Shown: positions 7,168-15,949, counted from the stretch's first letter. The stretch: DNA of 38,792 nt from Methanobacteriota archaeon (GCA_002715725.1 PAZU01000054.1:1-38792); one strand, 5' to 3'. The notes: generated from the letters alone by a model not told the origin. A program made the numbers and translations.

Positions 7168-10119
7168 ATGATGTCCAGCGCGCATGCTGTATCCAAAAGG
7201 CACTCTTCAAAGAAGAGTATTGGCTTAGTTGCGTTGATGATTTTGTCATCTTTAGGTGGTATTTTGTTAGCACCTACAGCGTCTGCATCGGTGAGTGGAG
7301 ACTATGAAATTACAACCTCGATTTCGCCAATACCTGACATCTACATGTCAGCATGGGACCCTGTATACATAGAGGTACAAGTGAAAAATTCTGGTTTCTT
7401 CTACAATTCAGAAAGCCGTTCTATCGAATGGTTCGTCTGTGAAGGGTCCCAAACTGAGACAGATTGCTACAATGACAGAGAAGATTACGGGATCGGCTCA
7501 ATAGAACCTCTCGCAATCGGTGCTTCGTTAAATTATTCTTTCAATCAACCGTTCAATTCTTTTGGAGATGAAGGGCCCTATACCCTTGTTTATAGATTCA
7601 TAGATTCCGATACAGTGACTTCAAATGATGTTGCTATGTTCAACTTTAATCTAGCACGAAAATTAGTTGATGTAAGCATAGATGAACAGGACCCAATCTC
7701 TCAGTTGGAAAATTTAGCCGAATATAATGGTAAATTTATTCTAAACACCGACACTGATTATCTGATGAGCATGGACGGAATAGTGAGTTCTTGCGGATCA
7801 TGCGGATTAGAAGCAGACCTTGGATGGAAATTGGTTGATTCTTTCGGTGTAGAGCGTGCCAATTCTAGTACGACTTACACGAGCCTGCCAAATTGGGGCG
7901 CCGTTGCTTTCACTAGAGATTTACCAGCCTTAAACTTCGATAGTGAAGGCACATACACTATGCATTTCGGCATCCTTGATTCGATTGGAACTCCTTCTGG
8001 CGATATGAATTCATTCAATGACTTGCAAAGTGTTGAAGTTGTTTTTGATGATACTGTTGATTTGCAAATATCATCAATGTTCCCACTCAACTCTCCAACT
8101 TCAGCCGACTACTACTATGGAAATGATAGTGTAGCAGTTACAATTTCCAATCTAGGAAATCATTCAGTAGTCGGGCCTTTGGTGAGATTTACAGTAATGG
8201 ATTTAGATGAGCAAATCGAATCTGAAGAAGATTGCTTCCCAACTGAAATTGTCCCAGGAGAAGTTGAAACATGTATTTTCGATTTGAATGAATTAGGTGA
8301 CAAGAAGTTGAAAGTTTTCGTTAGTGAAGCCCTCAATGAGGGTGTAGATGCTAAACCGTCCGATAACATTCTAAATGCCCAAGCTGAAGTAATTGTAGGT
8401 GAAATTAACCCGATTATCGAACAAAGCAATTTCTACGGAACCTACAACACTGCTGACAATATTACTTTCACTGCAAGAACTCTACCGACTGCGGCTGGTC
8501 CACTAACCTACAAGTGGTATCGAGCAGGAATACAATTAATCGCAGAGGGTCAAGAAGTTACTGTTCCGGCTAGCCAACTTGGCCTTGGAGACCACTTTAT
8601 ACAAATCAGAGCATACGATTCGCTTAACAACTTAGAATCCGCAACCACTTTAATTACAGTTTTCAACAGCACAGATATCAGTCAAGGCGACTGGATGAAT
8701 GGCTCTGCTGTAACACGGACTCATGCAAAGGGGGTAGTAGAGTATGACTACCCTCTGGCTGGGGTTAATTACGGCCCTGGTGTGGGTCTAGAAGCTCTAA
8801 TCCGAATGTCAATCGATGTAGTTTCAACTACTGAAGAGCCTAGTGCTGGAATGGATTGGATGGAATTCGATATCAACTTGACTAAAATTATTCCAGATAA
8901 TGTTCCAAGAGAGAGCATTGCTATGCATCAATTGCTAGGTTACAATCAATTAGATTGGGACCCTCTAGATTCGGGGAACTATTACCAATTAATCGACAAT
9001 GACACATTAAGAGTACATATCAATCAAAATATGGATTTACTCCTAGTTGGAGAGTTACCTTCACCAGAAATCAATCTATCAAATCCAGAACTTACCTTAC
9101 TACCAGATGGGCAAATGCAACTGGACTGGAATGCAACTGGCGACATAGAAAACCCATACTTTGGGGGATGGAAAATATACAGAGTAACCAGTCCGATTAC
9201 GGCATCTACTTACTTCCCAGACCCTGAAGTAACAGATAGCGAGTTCATATGGAACGGTTTGATGCAAGGCGCTCTGTCCGCCACATTAGAAGCAACTACT
9301 ACATCATGGATTGACGAAAGAGGTTTGGAAACAGGAATCTGTTCATCCTATGCAATTATTCCAACTGATCGTACTGGAGAGCCAGACTTCTTGGAAGCCA
9401 AGGTTACACTTGCTAACGGAGCGCCTGGATTAACATGTGGCGATGCTATTGACCCTAATTCAGAAGTTTCTGGATTAAGTGCATCAATAGCCTACAATAA
9501 CGACACAGCTTGTTTTGATTTGTACAATGATTGGCATCGCTGTTATGAATTGACACTAAAATGGACATGGCCAGATAATGAACCTGAAGGTGAAATTACT
9601 TGGAATATGTACCGAATCGAACAGAAGCCTAACGATGTTGATTTGAGATATATTGAACCTATAGCAACCGGTCTGGTAAATATCCCTGGTGAAGAAGGTT
9701 CATTCATCCAATATGGAACTGAATATGATGGCATAGCGCCTTATCGCACATACTACTACATCCTAACTCCATTAGATAGCGTAGGTAATGAATTCACACT
9801 TGTGGATTACCCTTCGCAAAATGTTGAAAGGGTATACATCGAAGACCAATATTGGCAATACAACGAATATAGAATCCCTGAACCTGAACCTGAGCCTGAA
9901 CCCCCATACGGAGTAGAGTGGTTGGGTGATTTGCAGGACTACATGGGTATCGAGAATTTCCAAATTGCAGGCATGATAATGCTGCTTACAATAATTATCA
10001 ATTTCATTGGATTACCATTGATTTTGAAGAAGAGGAAACGCATGAAGCGAGTTATTGCAAAGCGTGCTGCAAACAATCCTGCAAATTTGGATGACGAATT
10101 CCAAGATTTCTTCAACTGA
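7168..10119 (+). CDS. Large secreted protein with Ig/CARDB-like domains and C-terminal membrane anchor
   Basis: This 983-residue protein starts ATGATG (7168 or 7171). A basic N-terminus and hydrophobic stretch ending TASASVS form a signal peptide (about 1-42). The ectodomain is built of beta-rich repeats: CARDB-like segments (for example around 170-300 and 300-420), a PKD/Ig-like unit with TYKWYRAG (about 420-500), and fibronectin-like parts rich in Trp and Tyr later. A PEPEPEPEP linker leads to a single transmembrane helix (about 932-956). A short, strongly basic cytoplasmic tail ending EFQDFF follows. It is probably a surface protein exposed on the outside. No enzymatic motif is seen, and the role is unknown. 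It is divergent from the pilin-like/KaiC operon. Confidence 0.85.
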   Translation: MMSSAHAVSKRHSSKKSIGLVALMILSSLGGILLAPTASASVSGDYEITTSISPIPDIYMSAWDPVYIEVQVKNSGFFYNSESRSIEWFVCEGSQTETDCYNDREDYGIGSIEPLAIGASLNYSFNQPFNSFGDEGPYTLVYRFIDSDTVTSNDVAMFNFNLARKLVDVSIDEQDPISQLENLAEYNGKFILNTDTDYLMSMDGIVSSCGSCGLEADLGWKLVDSFGVERANSSTTYTSLPNWGAVAFTRDLPALNFDSEGTYTMHFGILDSIGTPSGDMNSFNDLQSVEVVFDDTVDLQISSMFPLNSPTSADYYYGNDSVAVTISNLGNHSVVGPLVRFTVMDLDEQIESEEDCFPTEIVPGEVETCIFDLNELGDKKLKVFVSEALNEGVDAKPSDNILNAQAEVIVGEINPIIEQSNFYGTYNTADNITFTARTLPTAAGPLTYKWYRAGIQLIAEGQEVTVPASQLGLGDHFIQIRAYDSLNNLESATTLITVFNSTDISQGDWMNGSAVTRTHAKGVVEYDYPLAGVNYGPGVGLEALIRMSIDVVSTTEEPSAGMDWMEFDINLTKIIPDNVPRESIAMHQLLGYNQLDWDPLDSGNYYQLIDNDTLRVHINQNMDLLLVGELPSPEINLSNPELTLLPDGQMQLDWNATGDIENPYFGGWKIYRVTSPITASTYFPDPEVTDSEFIWNGLMQGALSATLEATTTSWIDERGLETGICSSYAIIPTDRTGEPDFLEAKVTLANGAPGLTCGDAIDPNSEVSGLSASIAYNNDTACFDLYNDWHRCYELTLKWTWPDNEPEGEITWNMYRIEQKPNDVDLRYIEPIATGLVNIPGEEGSFIQYGTEYDGIAPYRTYYYILTPLDSVGNEFTLVDYPSQNVERVYIEDQYWQYNEYRIPEPEPEPEPPYGVEWLGDLQDYMGIENFQIAGMIMLLTIIINFIGLPLILKKRKRMKRVIAKRAANNPANLDDEFQDFFN

Positions 10120-10170
10120 ATTTTGTTGACCGTCTGTTTTATCTCAAATAGCAAAGTGGGGCGAATGCTT

Positions 10171-10256
10171 GCGGCGATCGCATAGCCTGGCCATTGCGTC
10201 GGATTGCTAATCCGATGGGTCTTCCCACGGGGGTTCAAATCCCCCTCGCCGCGCCA
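10171..10256 (+). tRNA. tRNA-Ser(GCT), CCA encoded
   Basis: The cloverleaf reads directly. The acceptor GCGGCGA pairs with TCGCCGC (10246-10252). The D-arm has a short GCA/TGC stem. The anticodon stem TCGGA/TCCGA encloses loop TTGCTAA with anticodon GCT, decoding AGC and AGT. A long variable arm GGG-TCTT-CCC, typical of serine tRNA, follows. The T-arm GGGGG-TTCAAAT-CCCCC is perfect. The discriminator is G and CCA is encoded at 10254-10256. A short T-run follows and may end transcription. No intron is seen. It sits between the end of the surface-protein gene and the convergent heme genes. Confidence 0.97.
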
Positions 10257-10266
10257 CAATTTTGTC

Positions 10267-11346
10267 TCATTCTGCATTTAGGACCGTTCTTGAATCCTTA
10301 ACCGAATTTTTCCATTTCATCATGAATTGATTTACGATAGGGACTAGTAAGAAGAATCCAAAGGTCCAGTACCAAATTTGAGAGATTGGCACTGCTACAA
10401 TGTACACGAATCCGATAAACATCCATGCCAAATAACCTAAGGAACGCATGAATGAATCAAAGGCAGAAGGTAGACGTCCATCAGAATCGAAATCTTGTTT
10501 CAGGTCAATATTCCATACAGAAATTGCATACCAAAGAGTGAGCCCTCCTGAAAGGAAAGCCCAACCTAGTGGCAAACCATATTCTGGCCAAAAGCAAGGT
10601 ACAGAGCCGATTGCAAATAACATTACACAGTATATTTTGGATTCTAGTAATGTTCTCTCGGAACCTTTCACGTCAGGCATCATTGGAACTCCGACTTTGC
10701 GGTATTCACCACTGCGATAAAGTGCAAGAGCCCAAAAATGAGGGGGAGTCCAGAAGAAAATTAATGCAAATAACATCCATGGGATTGGTGACCCTAAGTC
10801 AAAAGGATTGAGATTTTCTGGAAGTTCTTGAGCTGATGCAACCACCCAACCAATCAATGGAGGGGTGGAACCTGCTATTCCGCCGATAACAATATTCTGA
10901 GGTGTGCGTCTTTTGAGCCAAATAGTGTAAATGAAGACATAAAATAAGACAGAGAATAGTGTCCAAAATACTGCTTTCCAGTGAATCGGATAGAAAATCG
11001 CACAGCCAGTTATCGAAATCGCTATTCCAAATATCAATGCATGTCTTGGAGATATGTATCCTTCTGGTATTGGCCGAGTTCTTGTTCTAGACATACCGAC
11101 ATCAATATCCCTGTCATATACCATATTGATTGCATTTGAGCCACCTGCAGCTAATGTGCCACCTACGAGGGTGATAATACAGGCTTGCAATGTATCTAGC
11201 CACGTTCTGTCACCAGAAATGGCATCACTTCTGACCATCAAGTCATGAGCAACTATTGCACATATCGCAGTAATCTGCAACAATACAACTACTCGCAATT
11301 TCATCAATTGCAGGTAAATTGTCAACAGACTGGGCCTATCATTCAT
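10267..11346 (-). CDS. ctaB: Protoheme IX farnesyltransferase (heme O synthase)
   Basis: This polytopic UbiA-family prenyltransferase adds a farnesyl group to protoheme IX to give heme O, in the membrane. The first Asp-rich motif, NMVYDRDIDVGMSRT, followed by RPIPEGYIS is diagnostic. The second loop has YRKVGVPMMPDVKG. About nine transmembrane helices are present. The ORF opens at 11364, but the internal ATG 11346 (MNDRPS) overlaps the upstream heme A synthase stop by only 8 bases and is the likelier start. It is co-transcribed with ctaA, so both steps from heme B to heme A lie together. This implies an aa3-type terminal oxidase elsewhere in the genome. Confidence 0.95.
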   Translation of the reverse strand: MNDRPSLLTIYLQLMKLRVVVLLQITAICAIVAHDLMVRSDAISGDRTWLDTLQACIITLVGGTLAAGGSNAINMVYDRDIDVGMSRTRTRPIPEGYISPRHALIFGIAISITGCAIFYPIHWKAVFWTLFSVLFYVFIYTIWLKRRTPQNIVIGGIAGSTPPLIGWVVASAQELPENLNPFDLGSPIPWMLFALIFFWTPPHFWALALYRSGEYRKVGVPMMPDVKGSERTLLESKIYCVMLFAIGSVPCFWPEYGLPLGWAFLSGGLTLWYAISVWNIDLKQDFDSDGRLPSAFDSFMRSLGYLAWMFIGFVYIVAVPISQIWYWTFGFFLLVPIVNQFMMKWKNSVKDSRTVLNAE

Positions 11347-12385
11347 CCTCGGCACCTTCTTCACTTAACCGCAGCAACATCAAACCAATTGATGCACTCA
11401 AGAAACTTGCAACACCTAGTATTAGATGCAGTAAAGACAGACCTTCTGGAAAATCTCCCATCTTTGCATAAACGACATACATGCCGCCAACGAAAACATT
11501 TGCTAACCAGAATGCGCCTGCCGTATCTAAACAATGAGAGTAAGCCTTGTGGACTCCTTGCTCTCTAGCATTTTCTTTGAATTTCATGATTCCAAAGATT
11601 AGAGCGATTCCTACAATGCCCGCTCCTAATCTGTGCACCATCTGAACCAAAATACCACTATTGTCTATGCTTGGTAAAAAATCTCCTTGGCACTTAGGCC
11701 AACCGTCAGGGAAACCGATTGAACAACCTTGGTTCCCATTTGGAGAGGAGGAGACCCAAGCCCCCAAAATCAATAGCAAGAAAATCGAAGCGGTAAGTAT
11801 TGTATATCGTTTGAATTGTTTCTGCTTAAACCCGGTAGGTACTGAGAAAACTTTCCAGTTTACTCCTTCGATTTTCCTCATGGCCAAATATTGCCATATC
11901 AAAATGAAAACGAAAATACAAGCCAACCCTAGATGCAATGCTACAGACCAATCGGCATTGTCAAACCTGACAGTGACCGCTCCTGCAATACCTTGAATCG
12001 TAAGTAAAATTCCAGTAAAGAACGATATTTTGACCAATGATGGTCCATACTTTTCTTTGCGCTTCAAAATTATCAAGAAATTAGCTAATACAGGAATCGC
12101 CATCAAGCTTGCTAGCAAACGGTGTATCCATTCGATGAATATCTCAAAAGTAGTGTATCTATGGTCTGGACCTCGGCTGTCGTACTCCTCGGTTTCATCA
12201 TACCATATTCCTTGATCTTCCTGAGAAACATCAAATCCCCATGTTCCAAAACACTGGGGCCAATCAGGACAAGATTCACCAGCATCATAGATTCTAATCG
12301 TACCTCCAACTACGATGATCATCATTGCCATTATCGCAATCGCGAGAGGCAAGGTGGAGGGGCGGCGGAACCATTTGGATTCCAT
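11339..12385 (-). CDS. ctaA: Heme A synthase (CtaA/COX15)
   Basis: This 348-residue, eight-helix membrane enzyme oxidises the C8 methyl of heme O to the formyl group of heme A. The N-terminal signature is VVGGTIRIYDAGESCPDWPQC. The conserved Cys pair sits in the first outer loop, and a second Cys-containing loop, CSIGFPDGWPKC, occurs in the second half. Heme-ligand histidines are visible in WIHRLLAS, ALHLGLA, MVHRLGAG and LLHLILG, in the expected order for the duplicated four-helix halves. It is the first gene of the ctaA-ctaB pair. It is divergent from a secreted thioredoxin-like protein across a 56-base gap, and an AT box 28 bases before the ATG suggests a leaderless start. Confidence 0.95.
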   Translation of the reverse strand: MESKWFRRPSTLPLAIAIMAMMIIVVGGTIRIYDAGESCPDWPQCFGTWGFDVSQEDQGIWYDETEEYDSRGPDHRYTTFEIFIEWIHRLLASLMAIPVLANFLIILKRKEKYGPSLVKISFFTGILLTIQGIAGAVTVRFDNADWSVALHLGLACIFVFILIWQYLAMRKIEGVNWKVFSVPTGFKQKQFKRYTILTASIFLLLILGAWVSSSPNGNQGCSIGFPDGWPKCQGDFLPSIDNSGILVQMVHRLGAGIVGIALIFGIMKFKENAREQGVHKAYSHCLDTAGAFWLANVFVGGMYVVYAKMGDFPEGLSLLHLILGVASFLSASIGLMLLRLSEEGAEDE

Positions 12386-12393
12386 TGAATATA

Positions 12394-12416
12394 GGGGGCT
12401 AGAGGCTCCCTTTTAA
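12394..12416. promoter_or_regulatory. Shared divergent promoter with small inverted repeat (ctaA / thioredoxin-like gene)
   Basis: The palindrome TTTTAA (12411-12416) is centred 28.5 bases from ATG 12385 on the - strand and 28.5 bases from ATG 12442 on the + strand, which is TATA spacing for leaderless genes in both directions. Beside it, GGGGGC-TAGAG-GCTCCC (12394-12410, one G-T pair) is an imperfect inverted repeat. For ctaA it lies between the box and the start, where a repressor could act. The spacing is seen directly; the function is inference. Confidence 0.45.
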
Positions 12417-12441
12417 CAAACCGGACTTCATGCGCTGTGAC

Positions 12442-13281
12442 ATGAGGGCAATCTTAGTCGCCTGCCTATTTGCGACAGTTGCATTTTTGCCCGGTTTTAG
12501 TGATGCTCACGGCATTCCCGGAGCACACTCTGAAGGATACATTGCTGATGTATTAGTAGTCGACTTAAATTGTGAAGAAAATCATACTTGTGTTTCCCGC
12601 CCGAGTAATATCGTCGAGTATTACGGCGCAGATTGGTGTGAAGAATGTCCGGCAGTAGAAGACCAACTACGAAACGTCACAGGAAATTCTTCAATCATTT
12701 TGAGCCACAGACCATCATCAAGTGATGATTTCTGGTTACAAGAATCCAAGGAAAGATTCCTTGATGTATACGGGTTATGGGGCTATCCAACAATTGCAGT
12801 GGATGGACATTACATTTTAGCCGGACCAACTCAATCTCAGGAATTGAATTCATTGTTATCTGAATCTGAATCAAATTATTCTGGAATTTCAAATCTCACT
12901 TTGTTAGATGGAAACATAACCTTGGAAGGCAACTTCACCAATATGTCAATCGATATTTGGACATTACATGCTGATGACAACCTAACCTATCTAGTAACAA
13001 ATCACACAAATTATTCTCAAACTAATTCTGTAGACATCACTGGGGACAAGTTGGTCATTGTACTCTCCAAACCAGGATACATTGCCTTGATTTCGGGTTC
13101 ATCTATGCCGGCAAACGACTACATTCCTGATGGAGGGATTGATTCAATAGAAACTGAGCGCGACTCTATCAGTGGTTCAACGGTGATAATTATCACAATT
13201 TTGCTATTGATGATATCCCTTCCAGCAACCTACCAACTATTCCAAGTGATGAGAACACCAACCCCTATTGAGGAAGAATAA
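12442..13281 (+). CDS. Secreted, membrane-anchored thioredoxin-like protein
   Basis: The ORF opens at 12430, but ATG 12442 (MRAILVACLF) gives a clean signal peptide and the right distance from the TATA-like box. The mature part begins with a thioredoxin-like domain whose redox motif is YYGADWCEECP (Cys70 and Cys73 in ORF numbering). A cis-Pro-like GYPTIAVDG follows. An N-glycosylation-sequon-rich stretch (about 165-210) and one C-terminal helix (about 246-268) with a short acidic tail complete it. It probably acts outside the membrane on thiols. Divergent placement from ctaA suggests a role in oxidase assembly or in keeping copper-site cysteines reduced, like Sco or TlpA-type proteins. That link is inference. 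Confidence 0.8.
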   Translation: MRAILVACLFATVAFLPGFSDAHGIPGAHSEGYIADVLVVDLNCEENHTCVSRPSNIVEYYGADWCEECPAVEDQLRNVTGNSSIILSHRPSSSDDFWLQESKERFLDVYGLWGYPTIAVDGHYILAGPTQSQELNSLLSESESNYSGISNLTLLDGNITLEGNFTNMSIDIWTLHADDNLTYLVTNHTNYSQTNSVDITGDKLVIVLSKPGYIALISGSSMPANDYIPDGGIDSIETERDSISGSTVIIITILLLMISLPATYQLFQVMRTPTPIEEE

Positions 13282-13350
13282 GTTGTCAACTTGTTGCGTA
13301 GGGTTCAAGAACAGGACGATGGTCGCAAACTTCGCACGAACTGTGCATAG

Positions 13351-13611
13351 GTGTCAACAATGGTCAAACCAAAGAATCCCCACACCCGCTTTGAGCGCGC
13401 TAGAATCATTGGAGCACGTGCTCTTCAAATTGGAATGGGCGCACCACTAAACGCTCCTGAAGATGTTCTTCGTGAAGCGTTTAAAGAAGAATTAGTATCA
13501 CTATATGGAATGGAAGAAGCTTCTGTTCGATTCGTCCTAGACCCGCTGAAGATTGCGATGTACGAGTACGATAACGAACTAATTCCAATCGATACCGACC
13601 CGCATGAATAA
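13351..13611 (+). CDS. rpoK: DNA-directed RNA polymerase subunit K (Rpb6 homolog)
   Basis: This 86-residue protein (GTG 13351, or ATG 13360 giving 83 residues) carries the RpoK signature: [17 protein letters not shown], then MGAP, and near the end [11 protein letters not shown] and IPI. RpoK/Rpb6 binds the clamp base of archaeal RNA polymerase and stabilises assembly. There is an insert of about 25 residues between GAP and the DPLKIA strand ([20 protein letters not shown]), which is longer than I expect for short archaeal RpoK. The gene stands 69 bases after the thioredoxin-like gene and converges on tryptophan dioxygenase with a 4-base gap. The 13268-13450 ORF in another frame is a shadow. 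Confidence 0.88.
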   Translation: MSTMVKPKNPHTRFERARIIGARALQIGMGAPLNAPEDVLREAFKEELVSLYGMEEASVRFVLDPLKIAMYEYDNELIPIDTDPHE

Positions 13612-13615
13612 TTAT

Positions 13616-14704
13616 TCAGTTTTCTGCGGCATATCCGTAGAATCCTGGATTTTCTGGATTTGGAAGAGCGTCTCGCTTAACCAGCATTGTTCTTACAGCC
13701 CACAAGTCTGTAAAAATTCTATATTTTAGGGTCATATCGAGGTAATCAACACCACTCGATCCTCCAGTACCCATTCTCCTTCCTATCATTCTCTCGACCA
13801 TTCTGGCATGATGAGAGCGGAAGAGTAACATCGATTCTTCTAAATCAACAACAGTATCAATCAATCTTCTAGGCCACGAAAGCAATGGAAGTTCACGATA
13901 TGATTCTATGAAAAGTAATCCAGCCCGAGCTGCTGAAACTTCACCATCTGGTAACAAGAATTTCCTAGCGCCTTCGATTCCAGATAGTATTCTTGGACGA
14001 ATTGTTTCTTCAGAACCATGTCCTATCTTTACCATGTGAGCAATTACTGACTCCCCGTGCTCCTCCATTGAACTTAGATGCCCTTCGACGAAATCTCGCA
14101 ATACATCTACATCGCCAGATACTCCATTAACTGGGGTTCTTGAAAGCCACCTCTGTAATACATCGTTCAAAGAAGGCATATTGTCAACACGATTCATATC
14201 TTGCATAACCGAATCACTCAATTTTCCTTCAGAGTGTAACTTACGGTTATGTTCCATTGGGTCCATACCTCCAATTCTTTGCTCCGATTCAAGCCCAAGA
14301 AGCATTTCTAGCATCCGCATCTGCCAACTTTCAAACCCGGATGATGTACCAAGCCTATCTCTGAATGCCAAGAAATCTTGAGGAGCTAGGGTTTCCATGA
14401 CCTTCCACTGAGATGCTAGTAGACGAAATATTTCCGAGCAGCGTTCAAGATGGCTTACAATTACTGGTATCTGCTTTTCATCTACTTCTGGAACATCCAT
14501 CAGCGTTAACACATCATCTAATTCTCTGTTAATCTGCTTGAACCACAACTCGAAAGCCTGGTGAGTCACGATAAAATGCATTTCATGATTAGAAGGGGTA
14601 GGCATATGGCCTTCAGGCCCGGATTGCAAAGACAGTAACTCATCCAATTGTAGATAGTTTCCATAGGTCATCCGACTGTTGGGAGTCTTCCCGCTCATAT
14701 TCAA
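13616..14704 (-). CDS. kynA: Tryptophan 2,3-dioxygenase
   Basis: This heme enzyme opens the indole ring of L-tryptophan to N-formylkynurenine, the first step of the kynurenine route. Family signatures are in order: YGNYLQLDELLSLQ near the N-terminus, FIVTHQAFELWFKQ with the distal His48, and FESWQMRMLE with the substrate-binding Arg130. RSHHAR follows with the proximal heme His298/299, then GTGGSSGVDYL for the substrate carboxylate and amine, and DLWAVRT at the end. Its 362 residues are longer than typical bacterial enzymes (about 280). Starts M1, M3 and M12 are all possible. It is divergent from purP. No kynurenine formamidase or kynureninase is adjacent, so the fate of the product is not shown here. 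It is unusual for an archaeon. Confidence 0.93.
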   Translation of the reverse strand: MNMSGKTPNSRMTYGNYLQLDELLSLQSGPEGHMPTPSNHEMHFIVTHQAFELWFKQINRELDDVLTLMDVPEVDEKQIPVIVSHLERCSEIFRLLASQWKVMETLAPQDFLAFRDRLGTSSGFESWQMRMLEMLLGLESEQRIGGMDPMEHNRKLHSEGKLSDSVMQDMNRVDNMPSLNDVLQRWLSRTPVNGVSGDVDVLRDFVEGHLSSMEEHGESVIAHMVKIGHGSEETIRPRILSGIEGARKFLLPDGEVSAARAGLLFIESYRELPLLSWPRRLIDTVVDLEESMLLFRSHHARMVERMIGRRMGTGGSSGVDYLDMTLKYRIFTDLWAVRTMLVKRDALPNPENPGFYGYAAEN

Positions 14705-14807
14705 TGCAGAGAAGGCAGGGCTTGAAACCTTGACGGATGAATTTGGGTGCTCCGATGTCGGTTTTTGATGGAATTTTTAGAGCAAAAAGTATTCTATTTG
14801 CGTAACG

Positions 14808-14814
14808 GATATTA
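14808..14814 (+). promoter_or_regulatory. TATA-like box for purP
   Basis: GATATTA is centred about 26 bases before ATG 14837, consistent with a leaderless archaeal promoter. The divergent gap (14705-14836) is otherwise AT-rich (for example TTTTTAGAGCAAAAAGT) and shows no clear operator. No comparable box was picked for the tryptophan dioxygenase direction. Confidence 0.35.
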
Positions 14815-14836
14815 GTAAGACACTGAAGCCGTCGAC

Positions 14837-15949
14837 ATGGGCGTAGACACTGGACTGTTGCGGAATTGGCTCGAATCCTACGACCCTGACGACATTACAA
14901 TCGGTGTTGTTGCATCTCATTCATCGCTCCAAATTCTACATGGAGCAAGACAAGAAGGTTTCAGAACTTTAGGAATTGCAGTTGGAGAAAACCGACGAAG
15001 ATTCTATTCAGCATTCCCTGGTGCGGATCCAGATGAATGGCTGATGCTAGACAACTACCAAGAAATGCTTGACCATGCTGATTGGTTCAGAGAAAATAAC
15101 GTAATCATTGTACCTCACGGCTCTTTAGTCGAATATCTAGGAAGTGAAAATTTCAAAAATTTGCACGTTCCAACATTTGGAAATCGTGGAATCCTACACT
15201 GGGAAAGCAGTAGAGAAAGACAGAGGCAGTGGCTGGAAAAAGGTGGATGTTCGATGCCTAAGGTGATAGATGACCCTCACGAAATCAACGGACCTGTAAT
15301 TGTCAAATATGCTGGTGCCAAGGGTGGAGAAGGATATTTCATCGCTAGAGATTATCGAGACTTCAGAAGAAATGTGAAGTTGGAAGAAGAGTATACTATC
15401 CAAGAATATGTCCTAGGTTGCAGATATTATCTTCACTTTTTCTTCGACCCTACTGCAGATGATGGATTCCAAGTTCAAGGACGCGGCTCGAATGCAGGAA
15501 AGAACCTAGGAAGACTAGAGTTGATGAGCATGGACAGAAGAGATGAATCAAATGTAGATGAATTCTACAAACTGGGAAGTCTAAGAGACCTACGTGAAAT
15601 GAGTCTTGAACCTTCATTTGTTGTAACCGGAAATCAACCTGTAGTTATTCGTGAAAGTTTACTCCCTAGGGCTTTTGAAATGGCAGAGGGCACAGTTGCT
15701 GCTTCGTTCGAATTGGAAGAAGGTTCCAGAGGAATGATTGGTTCATTCTGCCTAGAAACGATTGTTACAGATAAATTAGAATTTAGAGTATTCGAGATTA
15801 GTGCAAGAATTGTTGCTGGTTCGAATCCCTTTGTCGGAGGTTCGCCTTACAGCGATATCAATGAGCCTTTCATGTCTACAGGACGTAGAATCGCTCGCTC
15901 AATCAAGAAGGCTATCAAAAACGATTGTCTTGAAACGATTCTATCGTGA
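14837..15949 (+). CDS. purP: FAICAR synthetase PurP (formate-dependent AICAR formylation)
   Basis: This ATP-grasp ligase converts AICAR, formate and ATP to FAICAR in archaeal purine synthesis, replacing the folate-dependent bacterial step. The start is VVASHSSLQILHGARQEGFRT, an N-terminal Rossmann-like lobe. The nucleotide-binding part has VKYAGAKGGEGYF and the EEYTIQEYVLG strand. The C-terminal catalytic part has RVFEISARIVAG followed by GGSPYS. At 370 residues it is the usual length. It is a single gene, divergent from tryptophan dioxygenase. It ends exactly where the convergent DUF2135 gene ends (stops at 15947-15949 and 15950-15952, no spacer). Confidence 0.95.
   Translation: MGVDTGLLRNWLESYDPDDITIGVVASHSSLQILHGARQEGFRTLGIAVGENRRRFYSAFPGADPDEWLMLDNYQEMLDHADWFRENNVIIVPHGSLVEYLGSENFKNLHVPTFGNRGILHWESSRERQRQWLEKGGCSMPKVIDDPHEINGPVIVKYAGAKGGEGYFIARDYRDFRRNVKLEEEYTIQEYVLGCRYYLHFFFDPTADDGFQVQGRGSNAGKNLGRLELMSMDRRDESNVDEFYKLGSLRDLREMSLEPSFVVTGNQPVVIRESLLPRAFEMAEGTVAASFELEEGSRGMIGSFCLETIVTDKLEFRVFEISARIVAGSNPFVGGSPYSDINEPFMSTGRRIARSIKKAIKNDCLETILS

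Noticed and set aside
9939-10277. 112-residue - strand ORF with GEGDLNPRG near its start
   Set aside because: It runs antisense through tRNA-Ser(GCT). This GEGDLNPRG-like string is a known artefact of reading the T-arm and acceptor of tRNA genes on the wrong strand.
12394-12410. Inverted repeat read as an intrinsic terminator (hairpin followed by TTTT)
   Set aside because: It lies between two divergent start codons, where no transcript ends. The TTTT is better explained as part of the shared TTTTAA promoter box.
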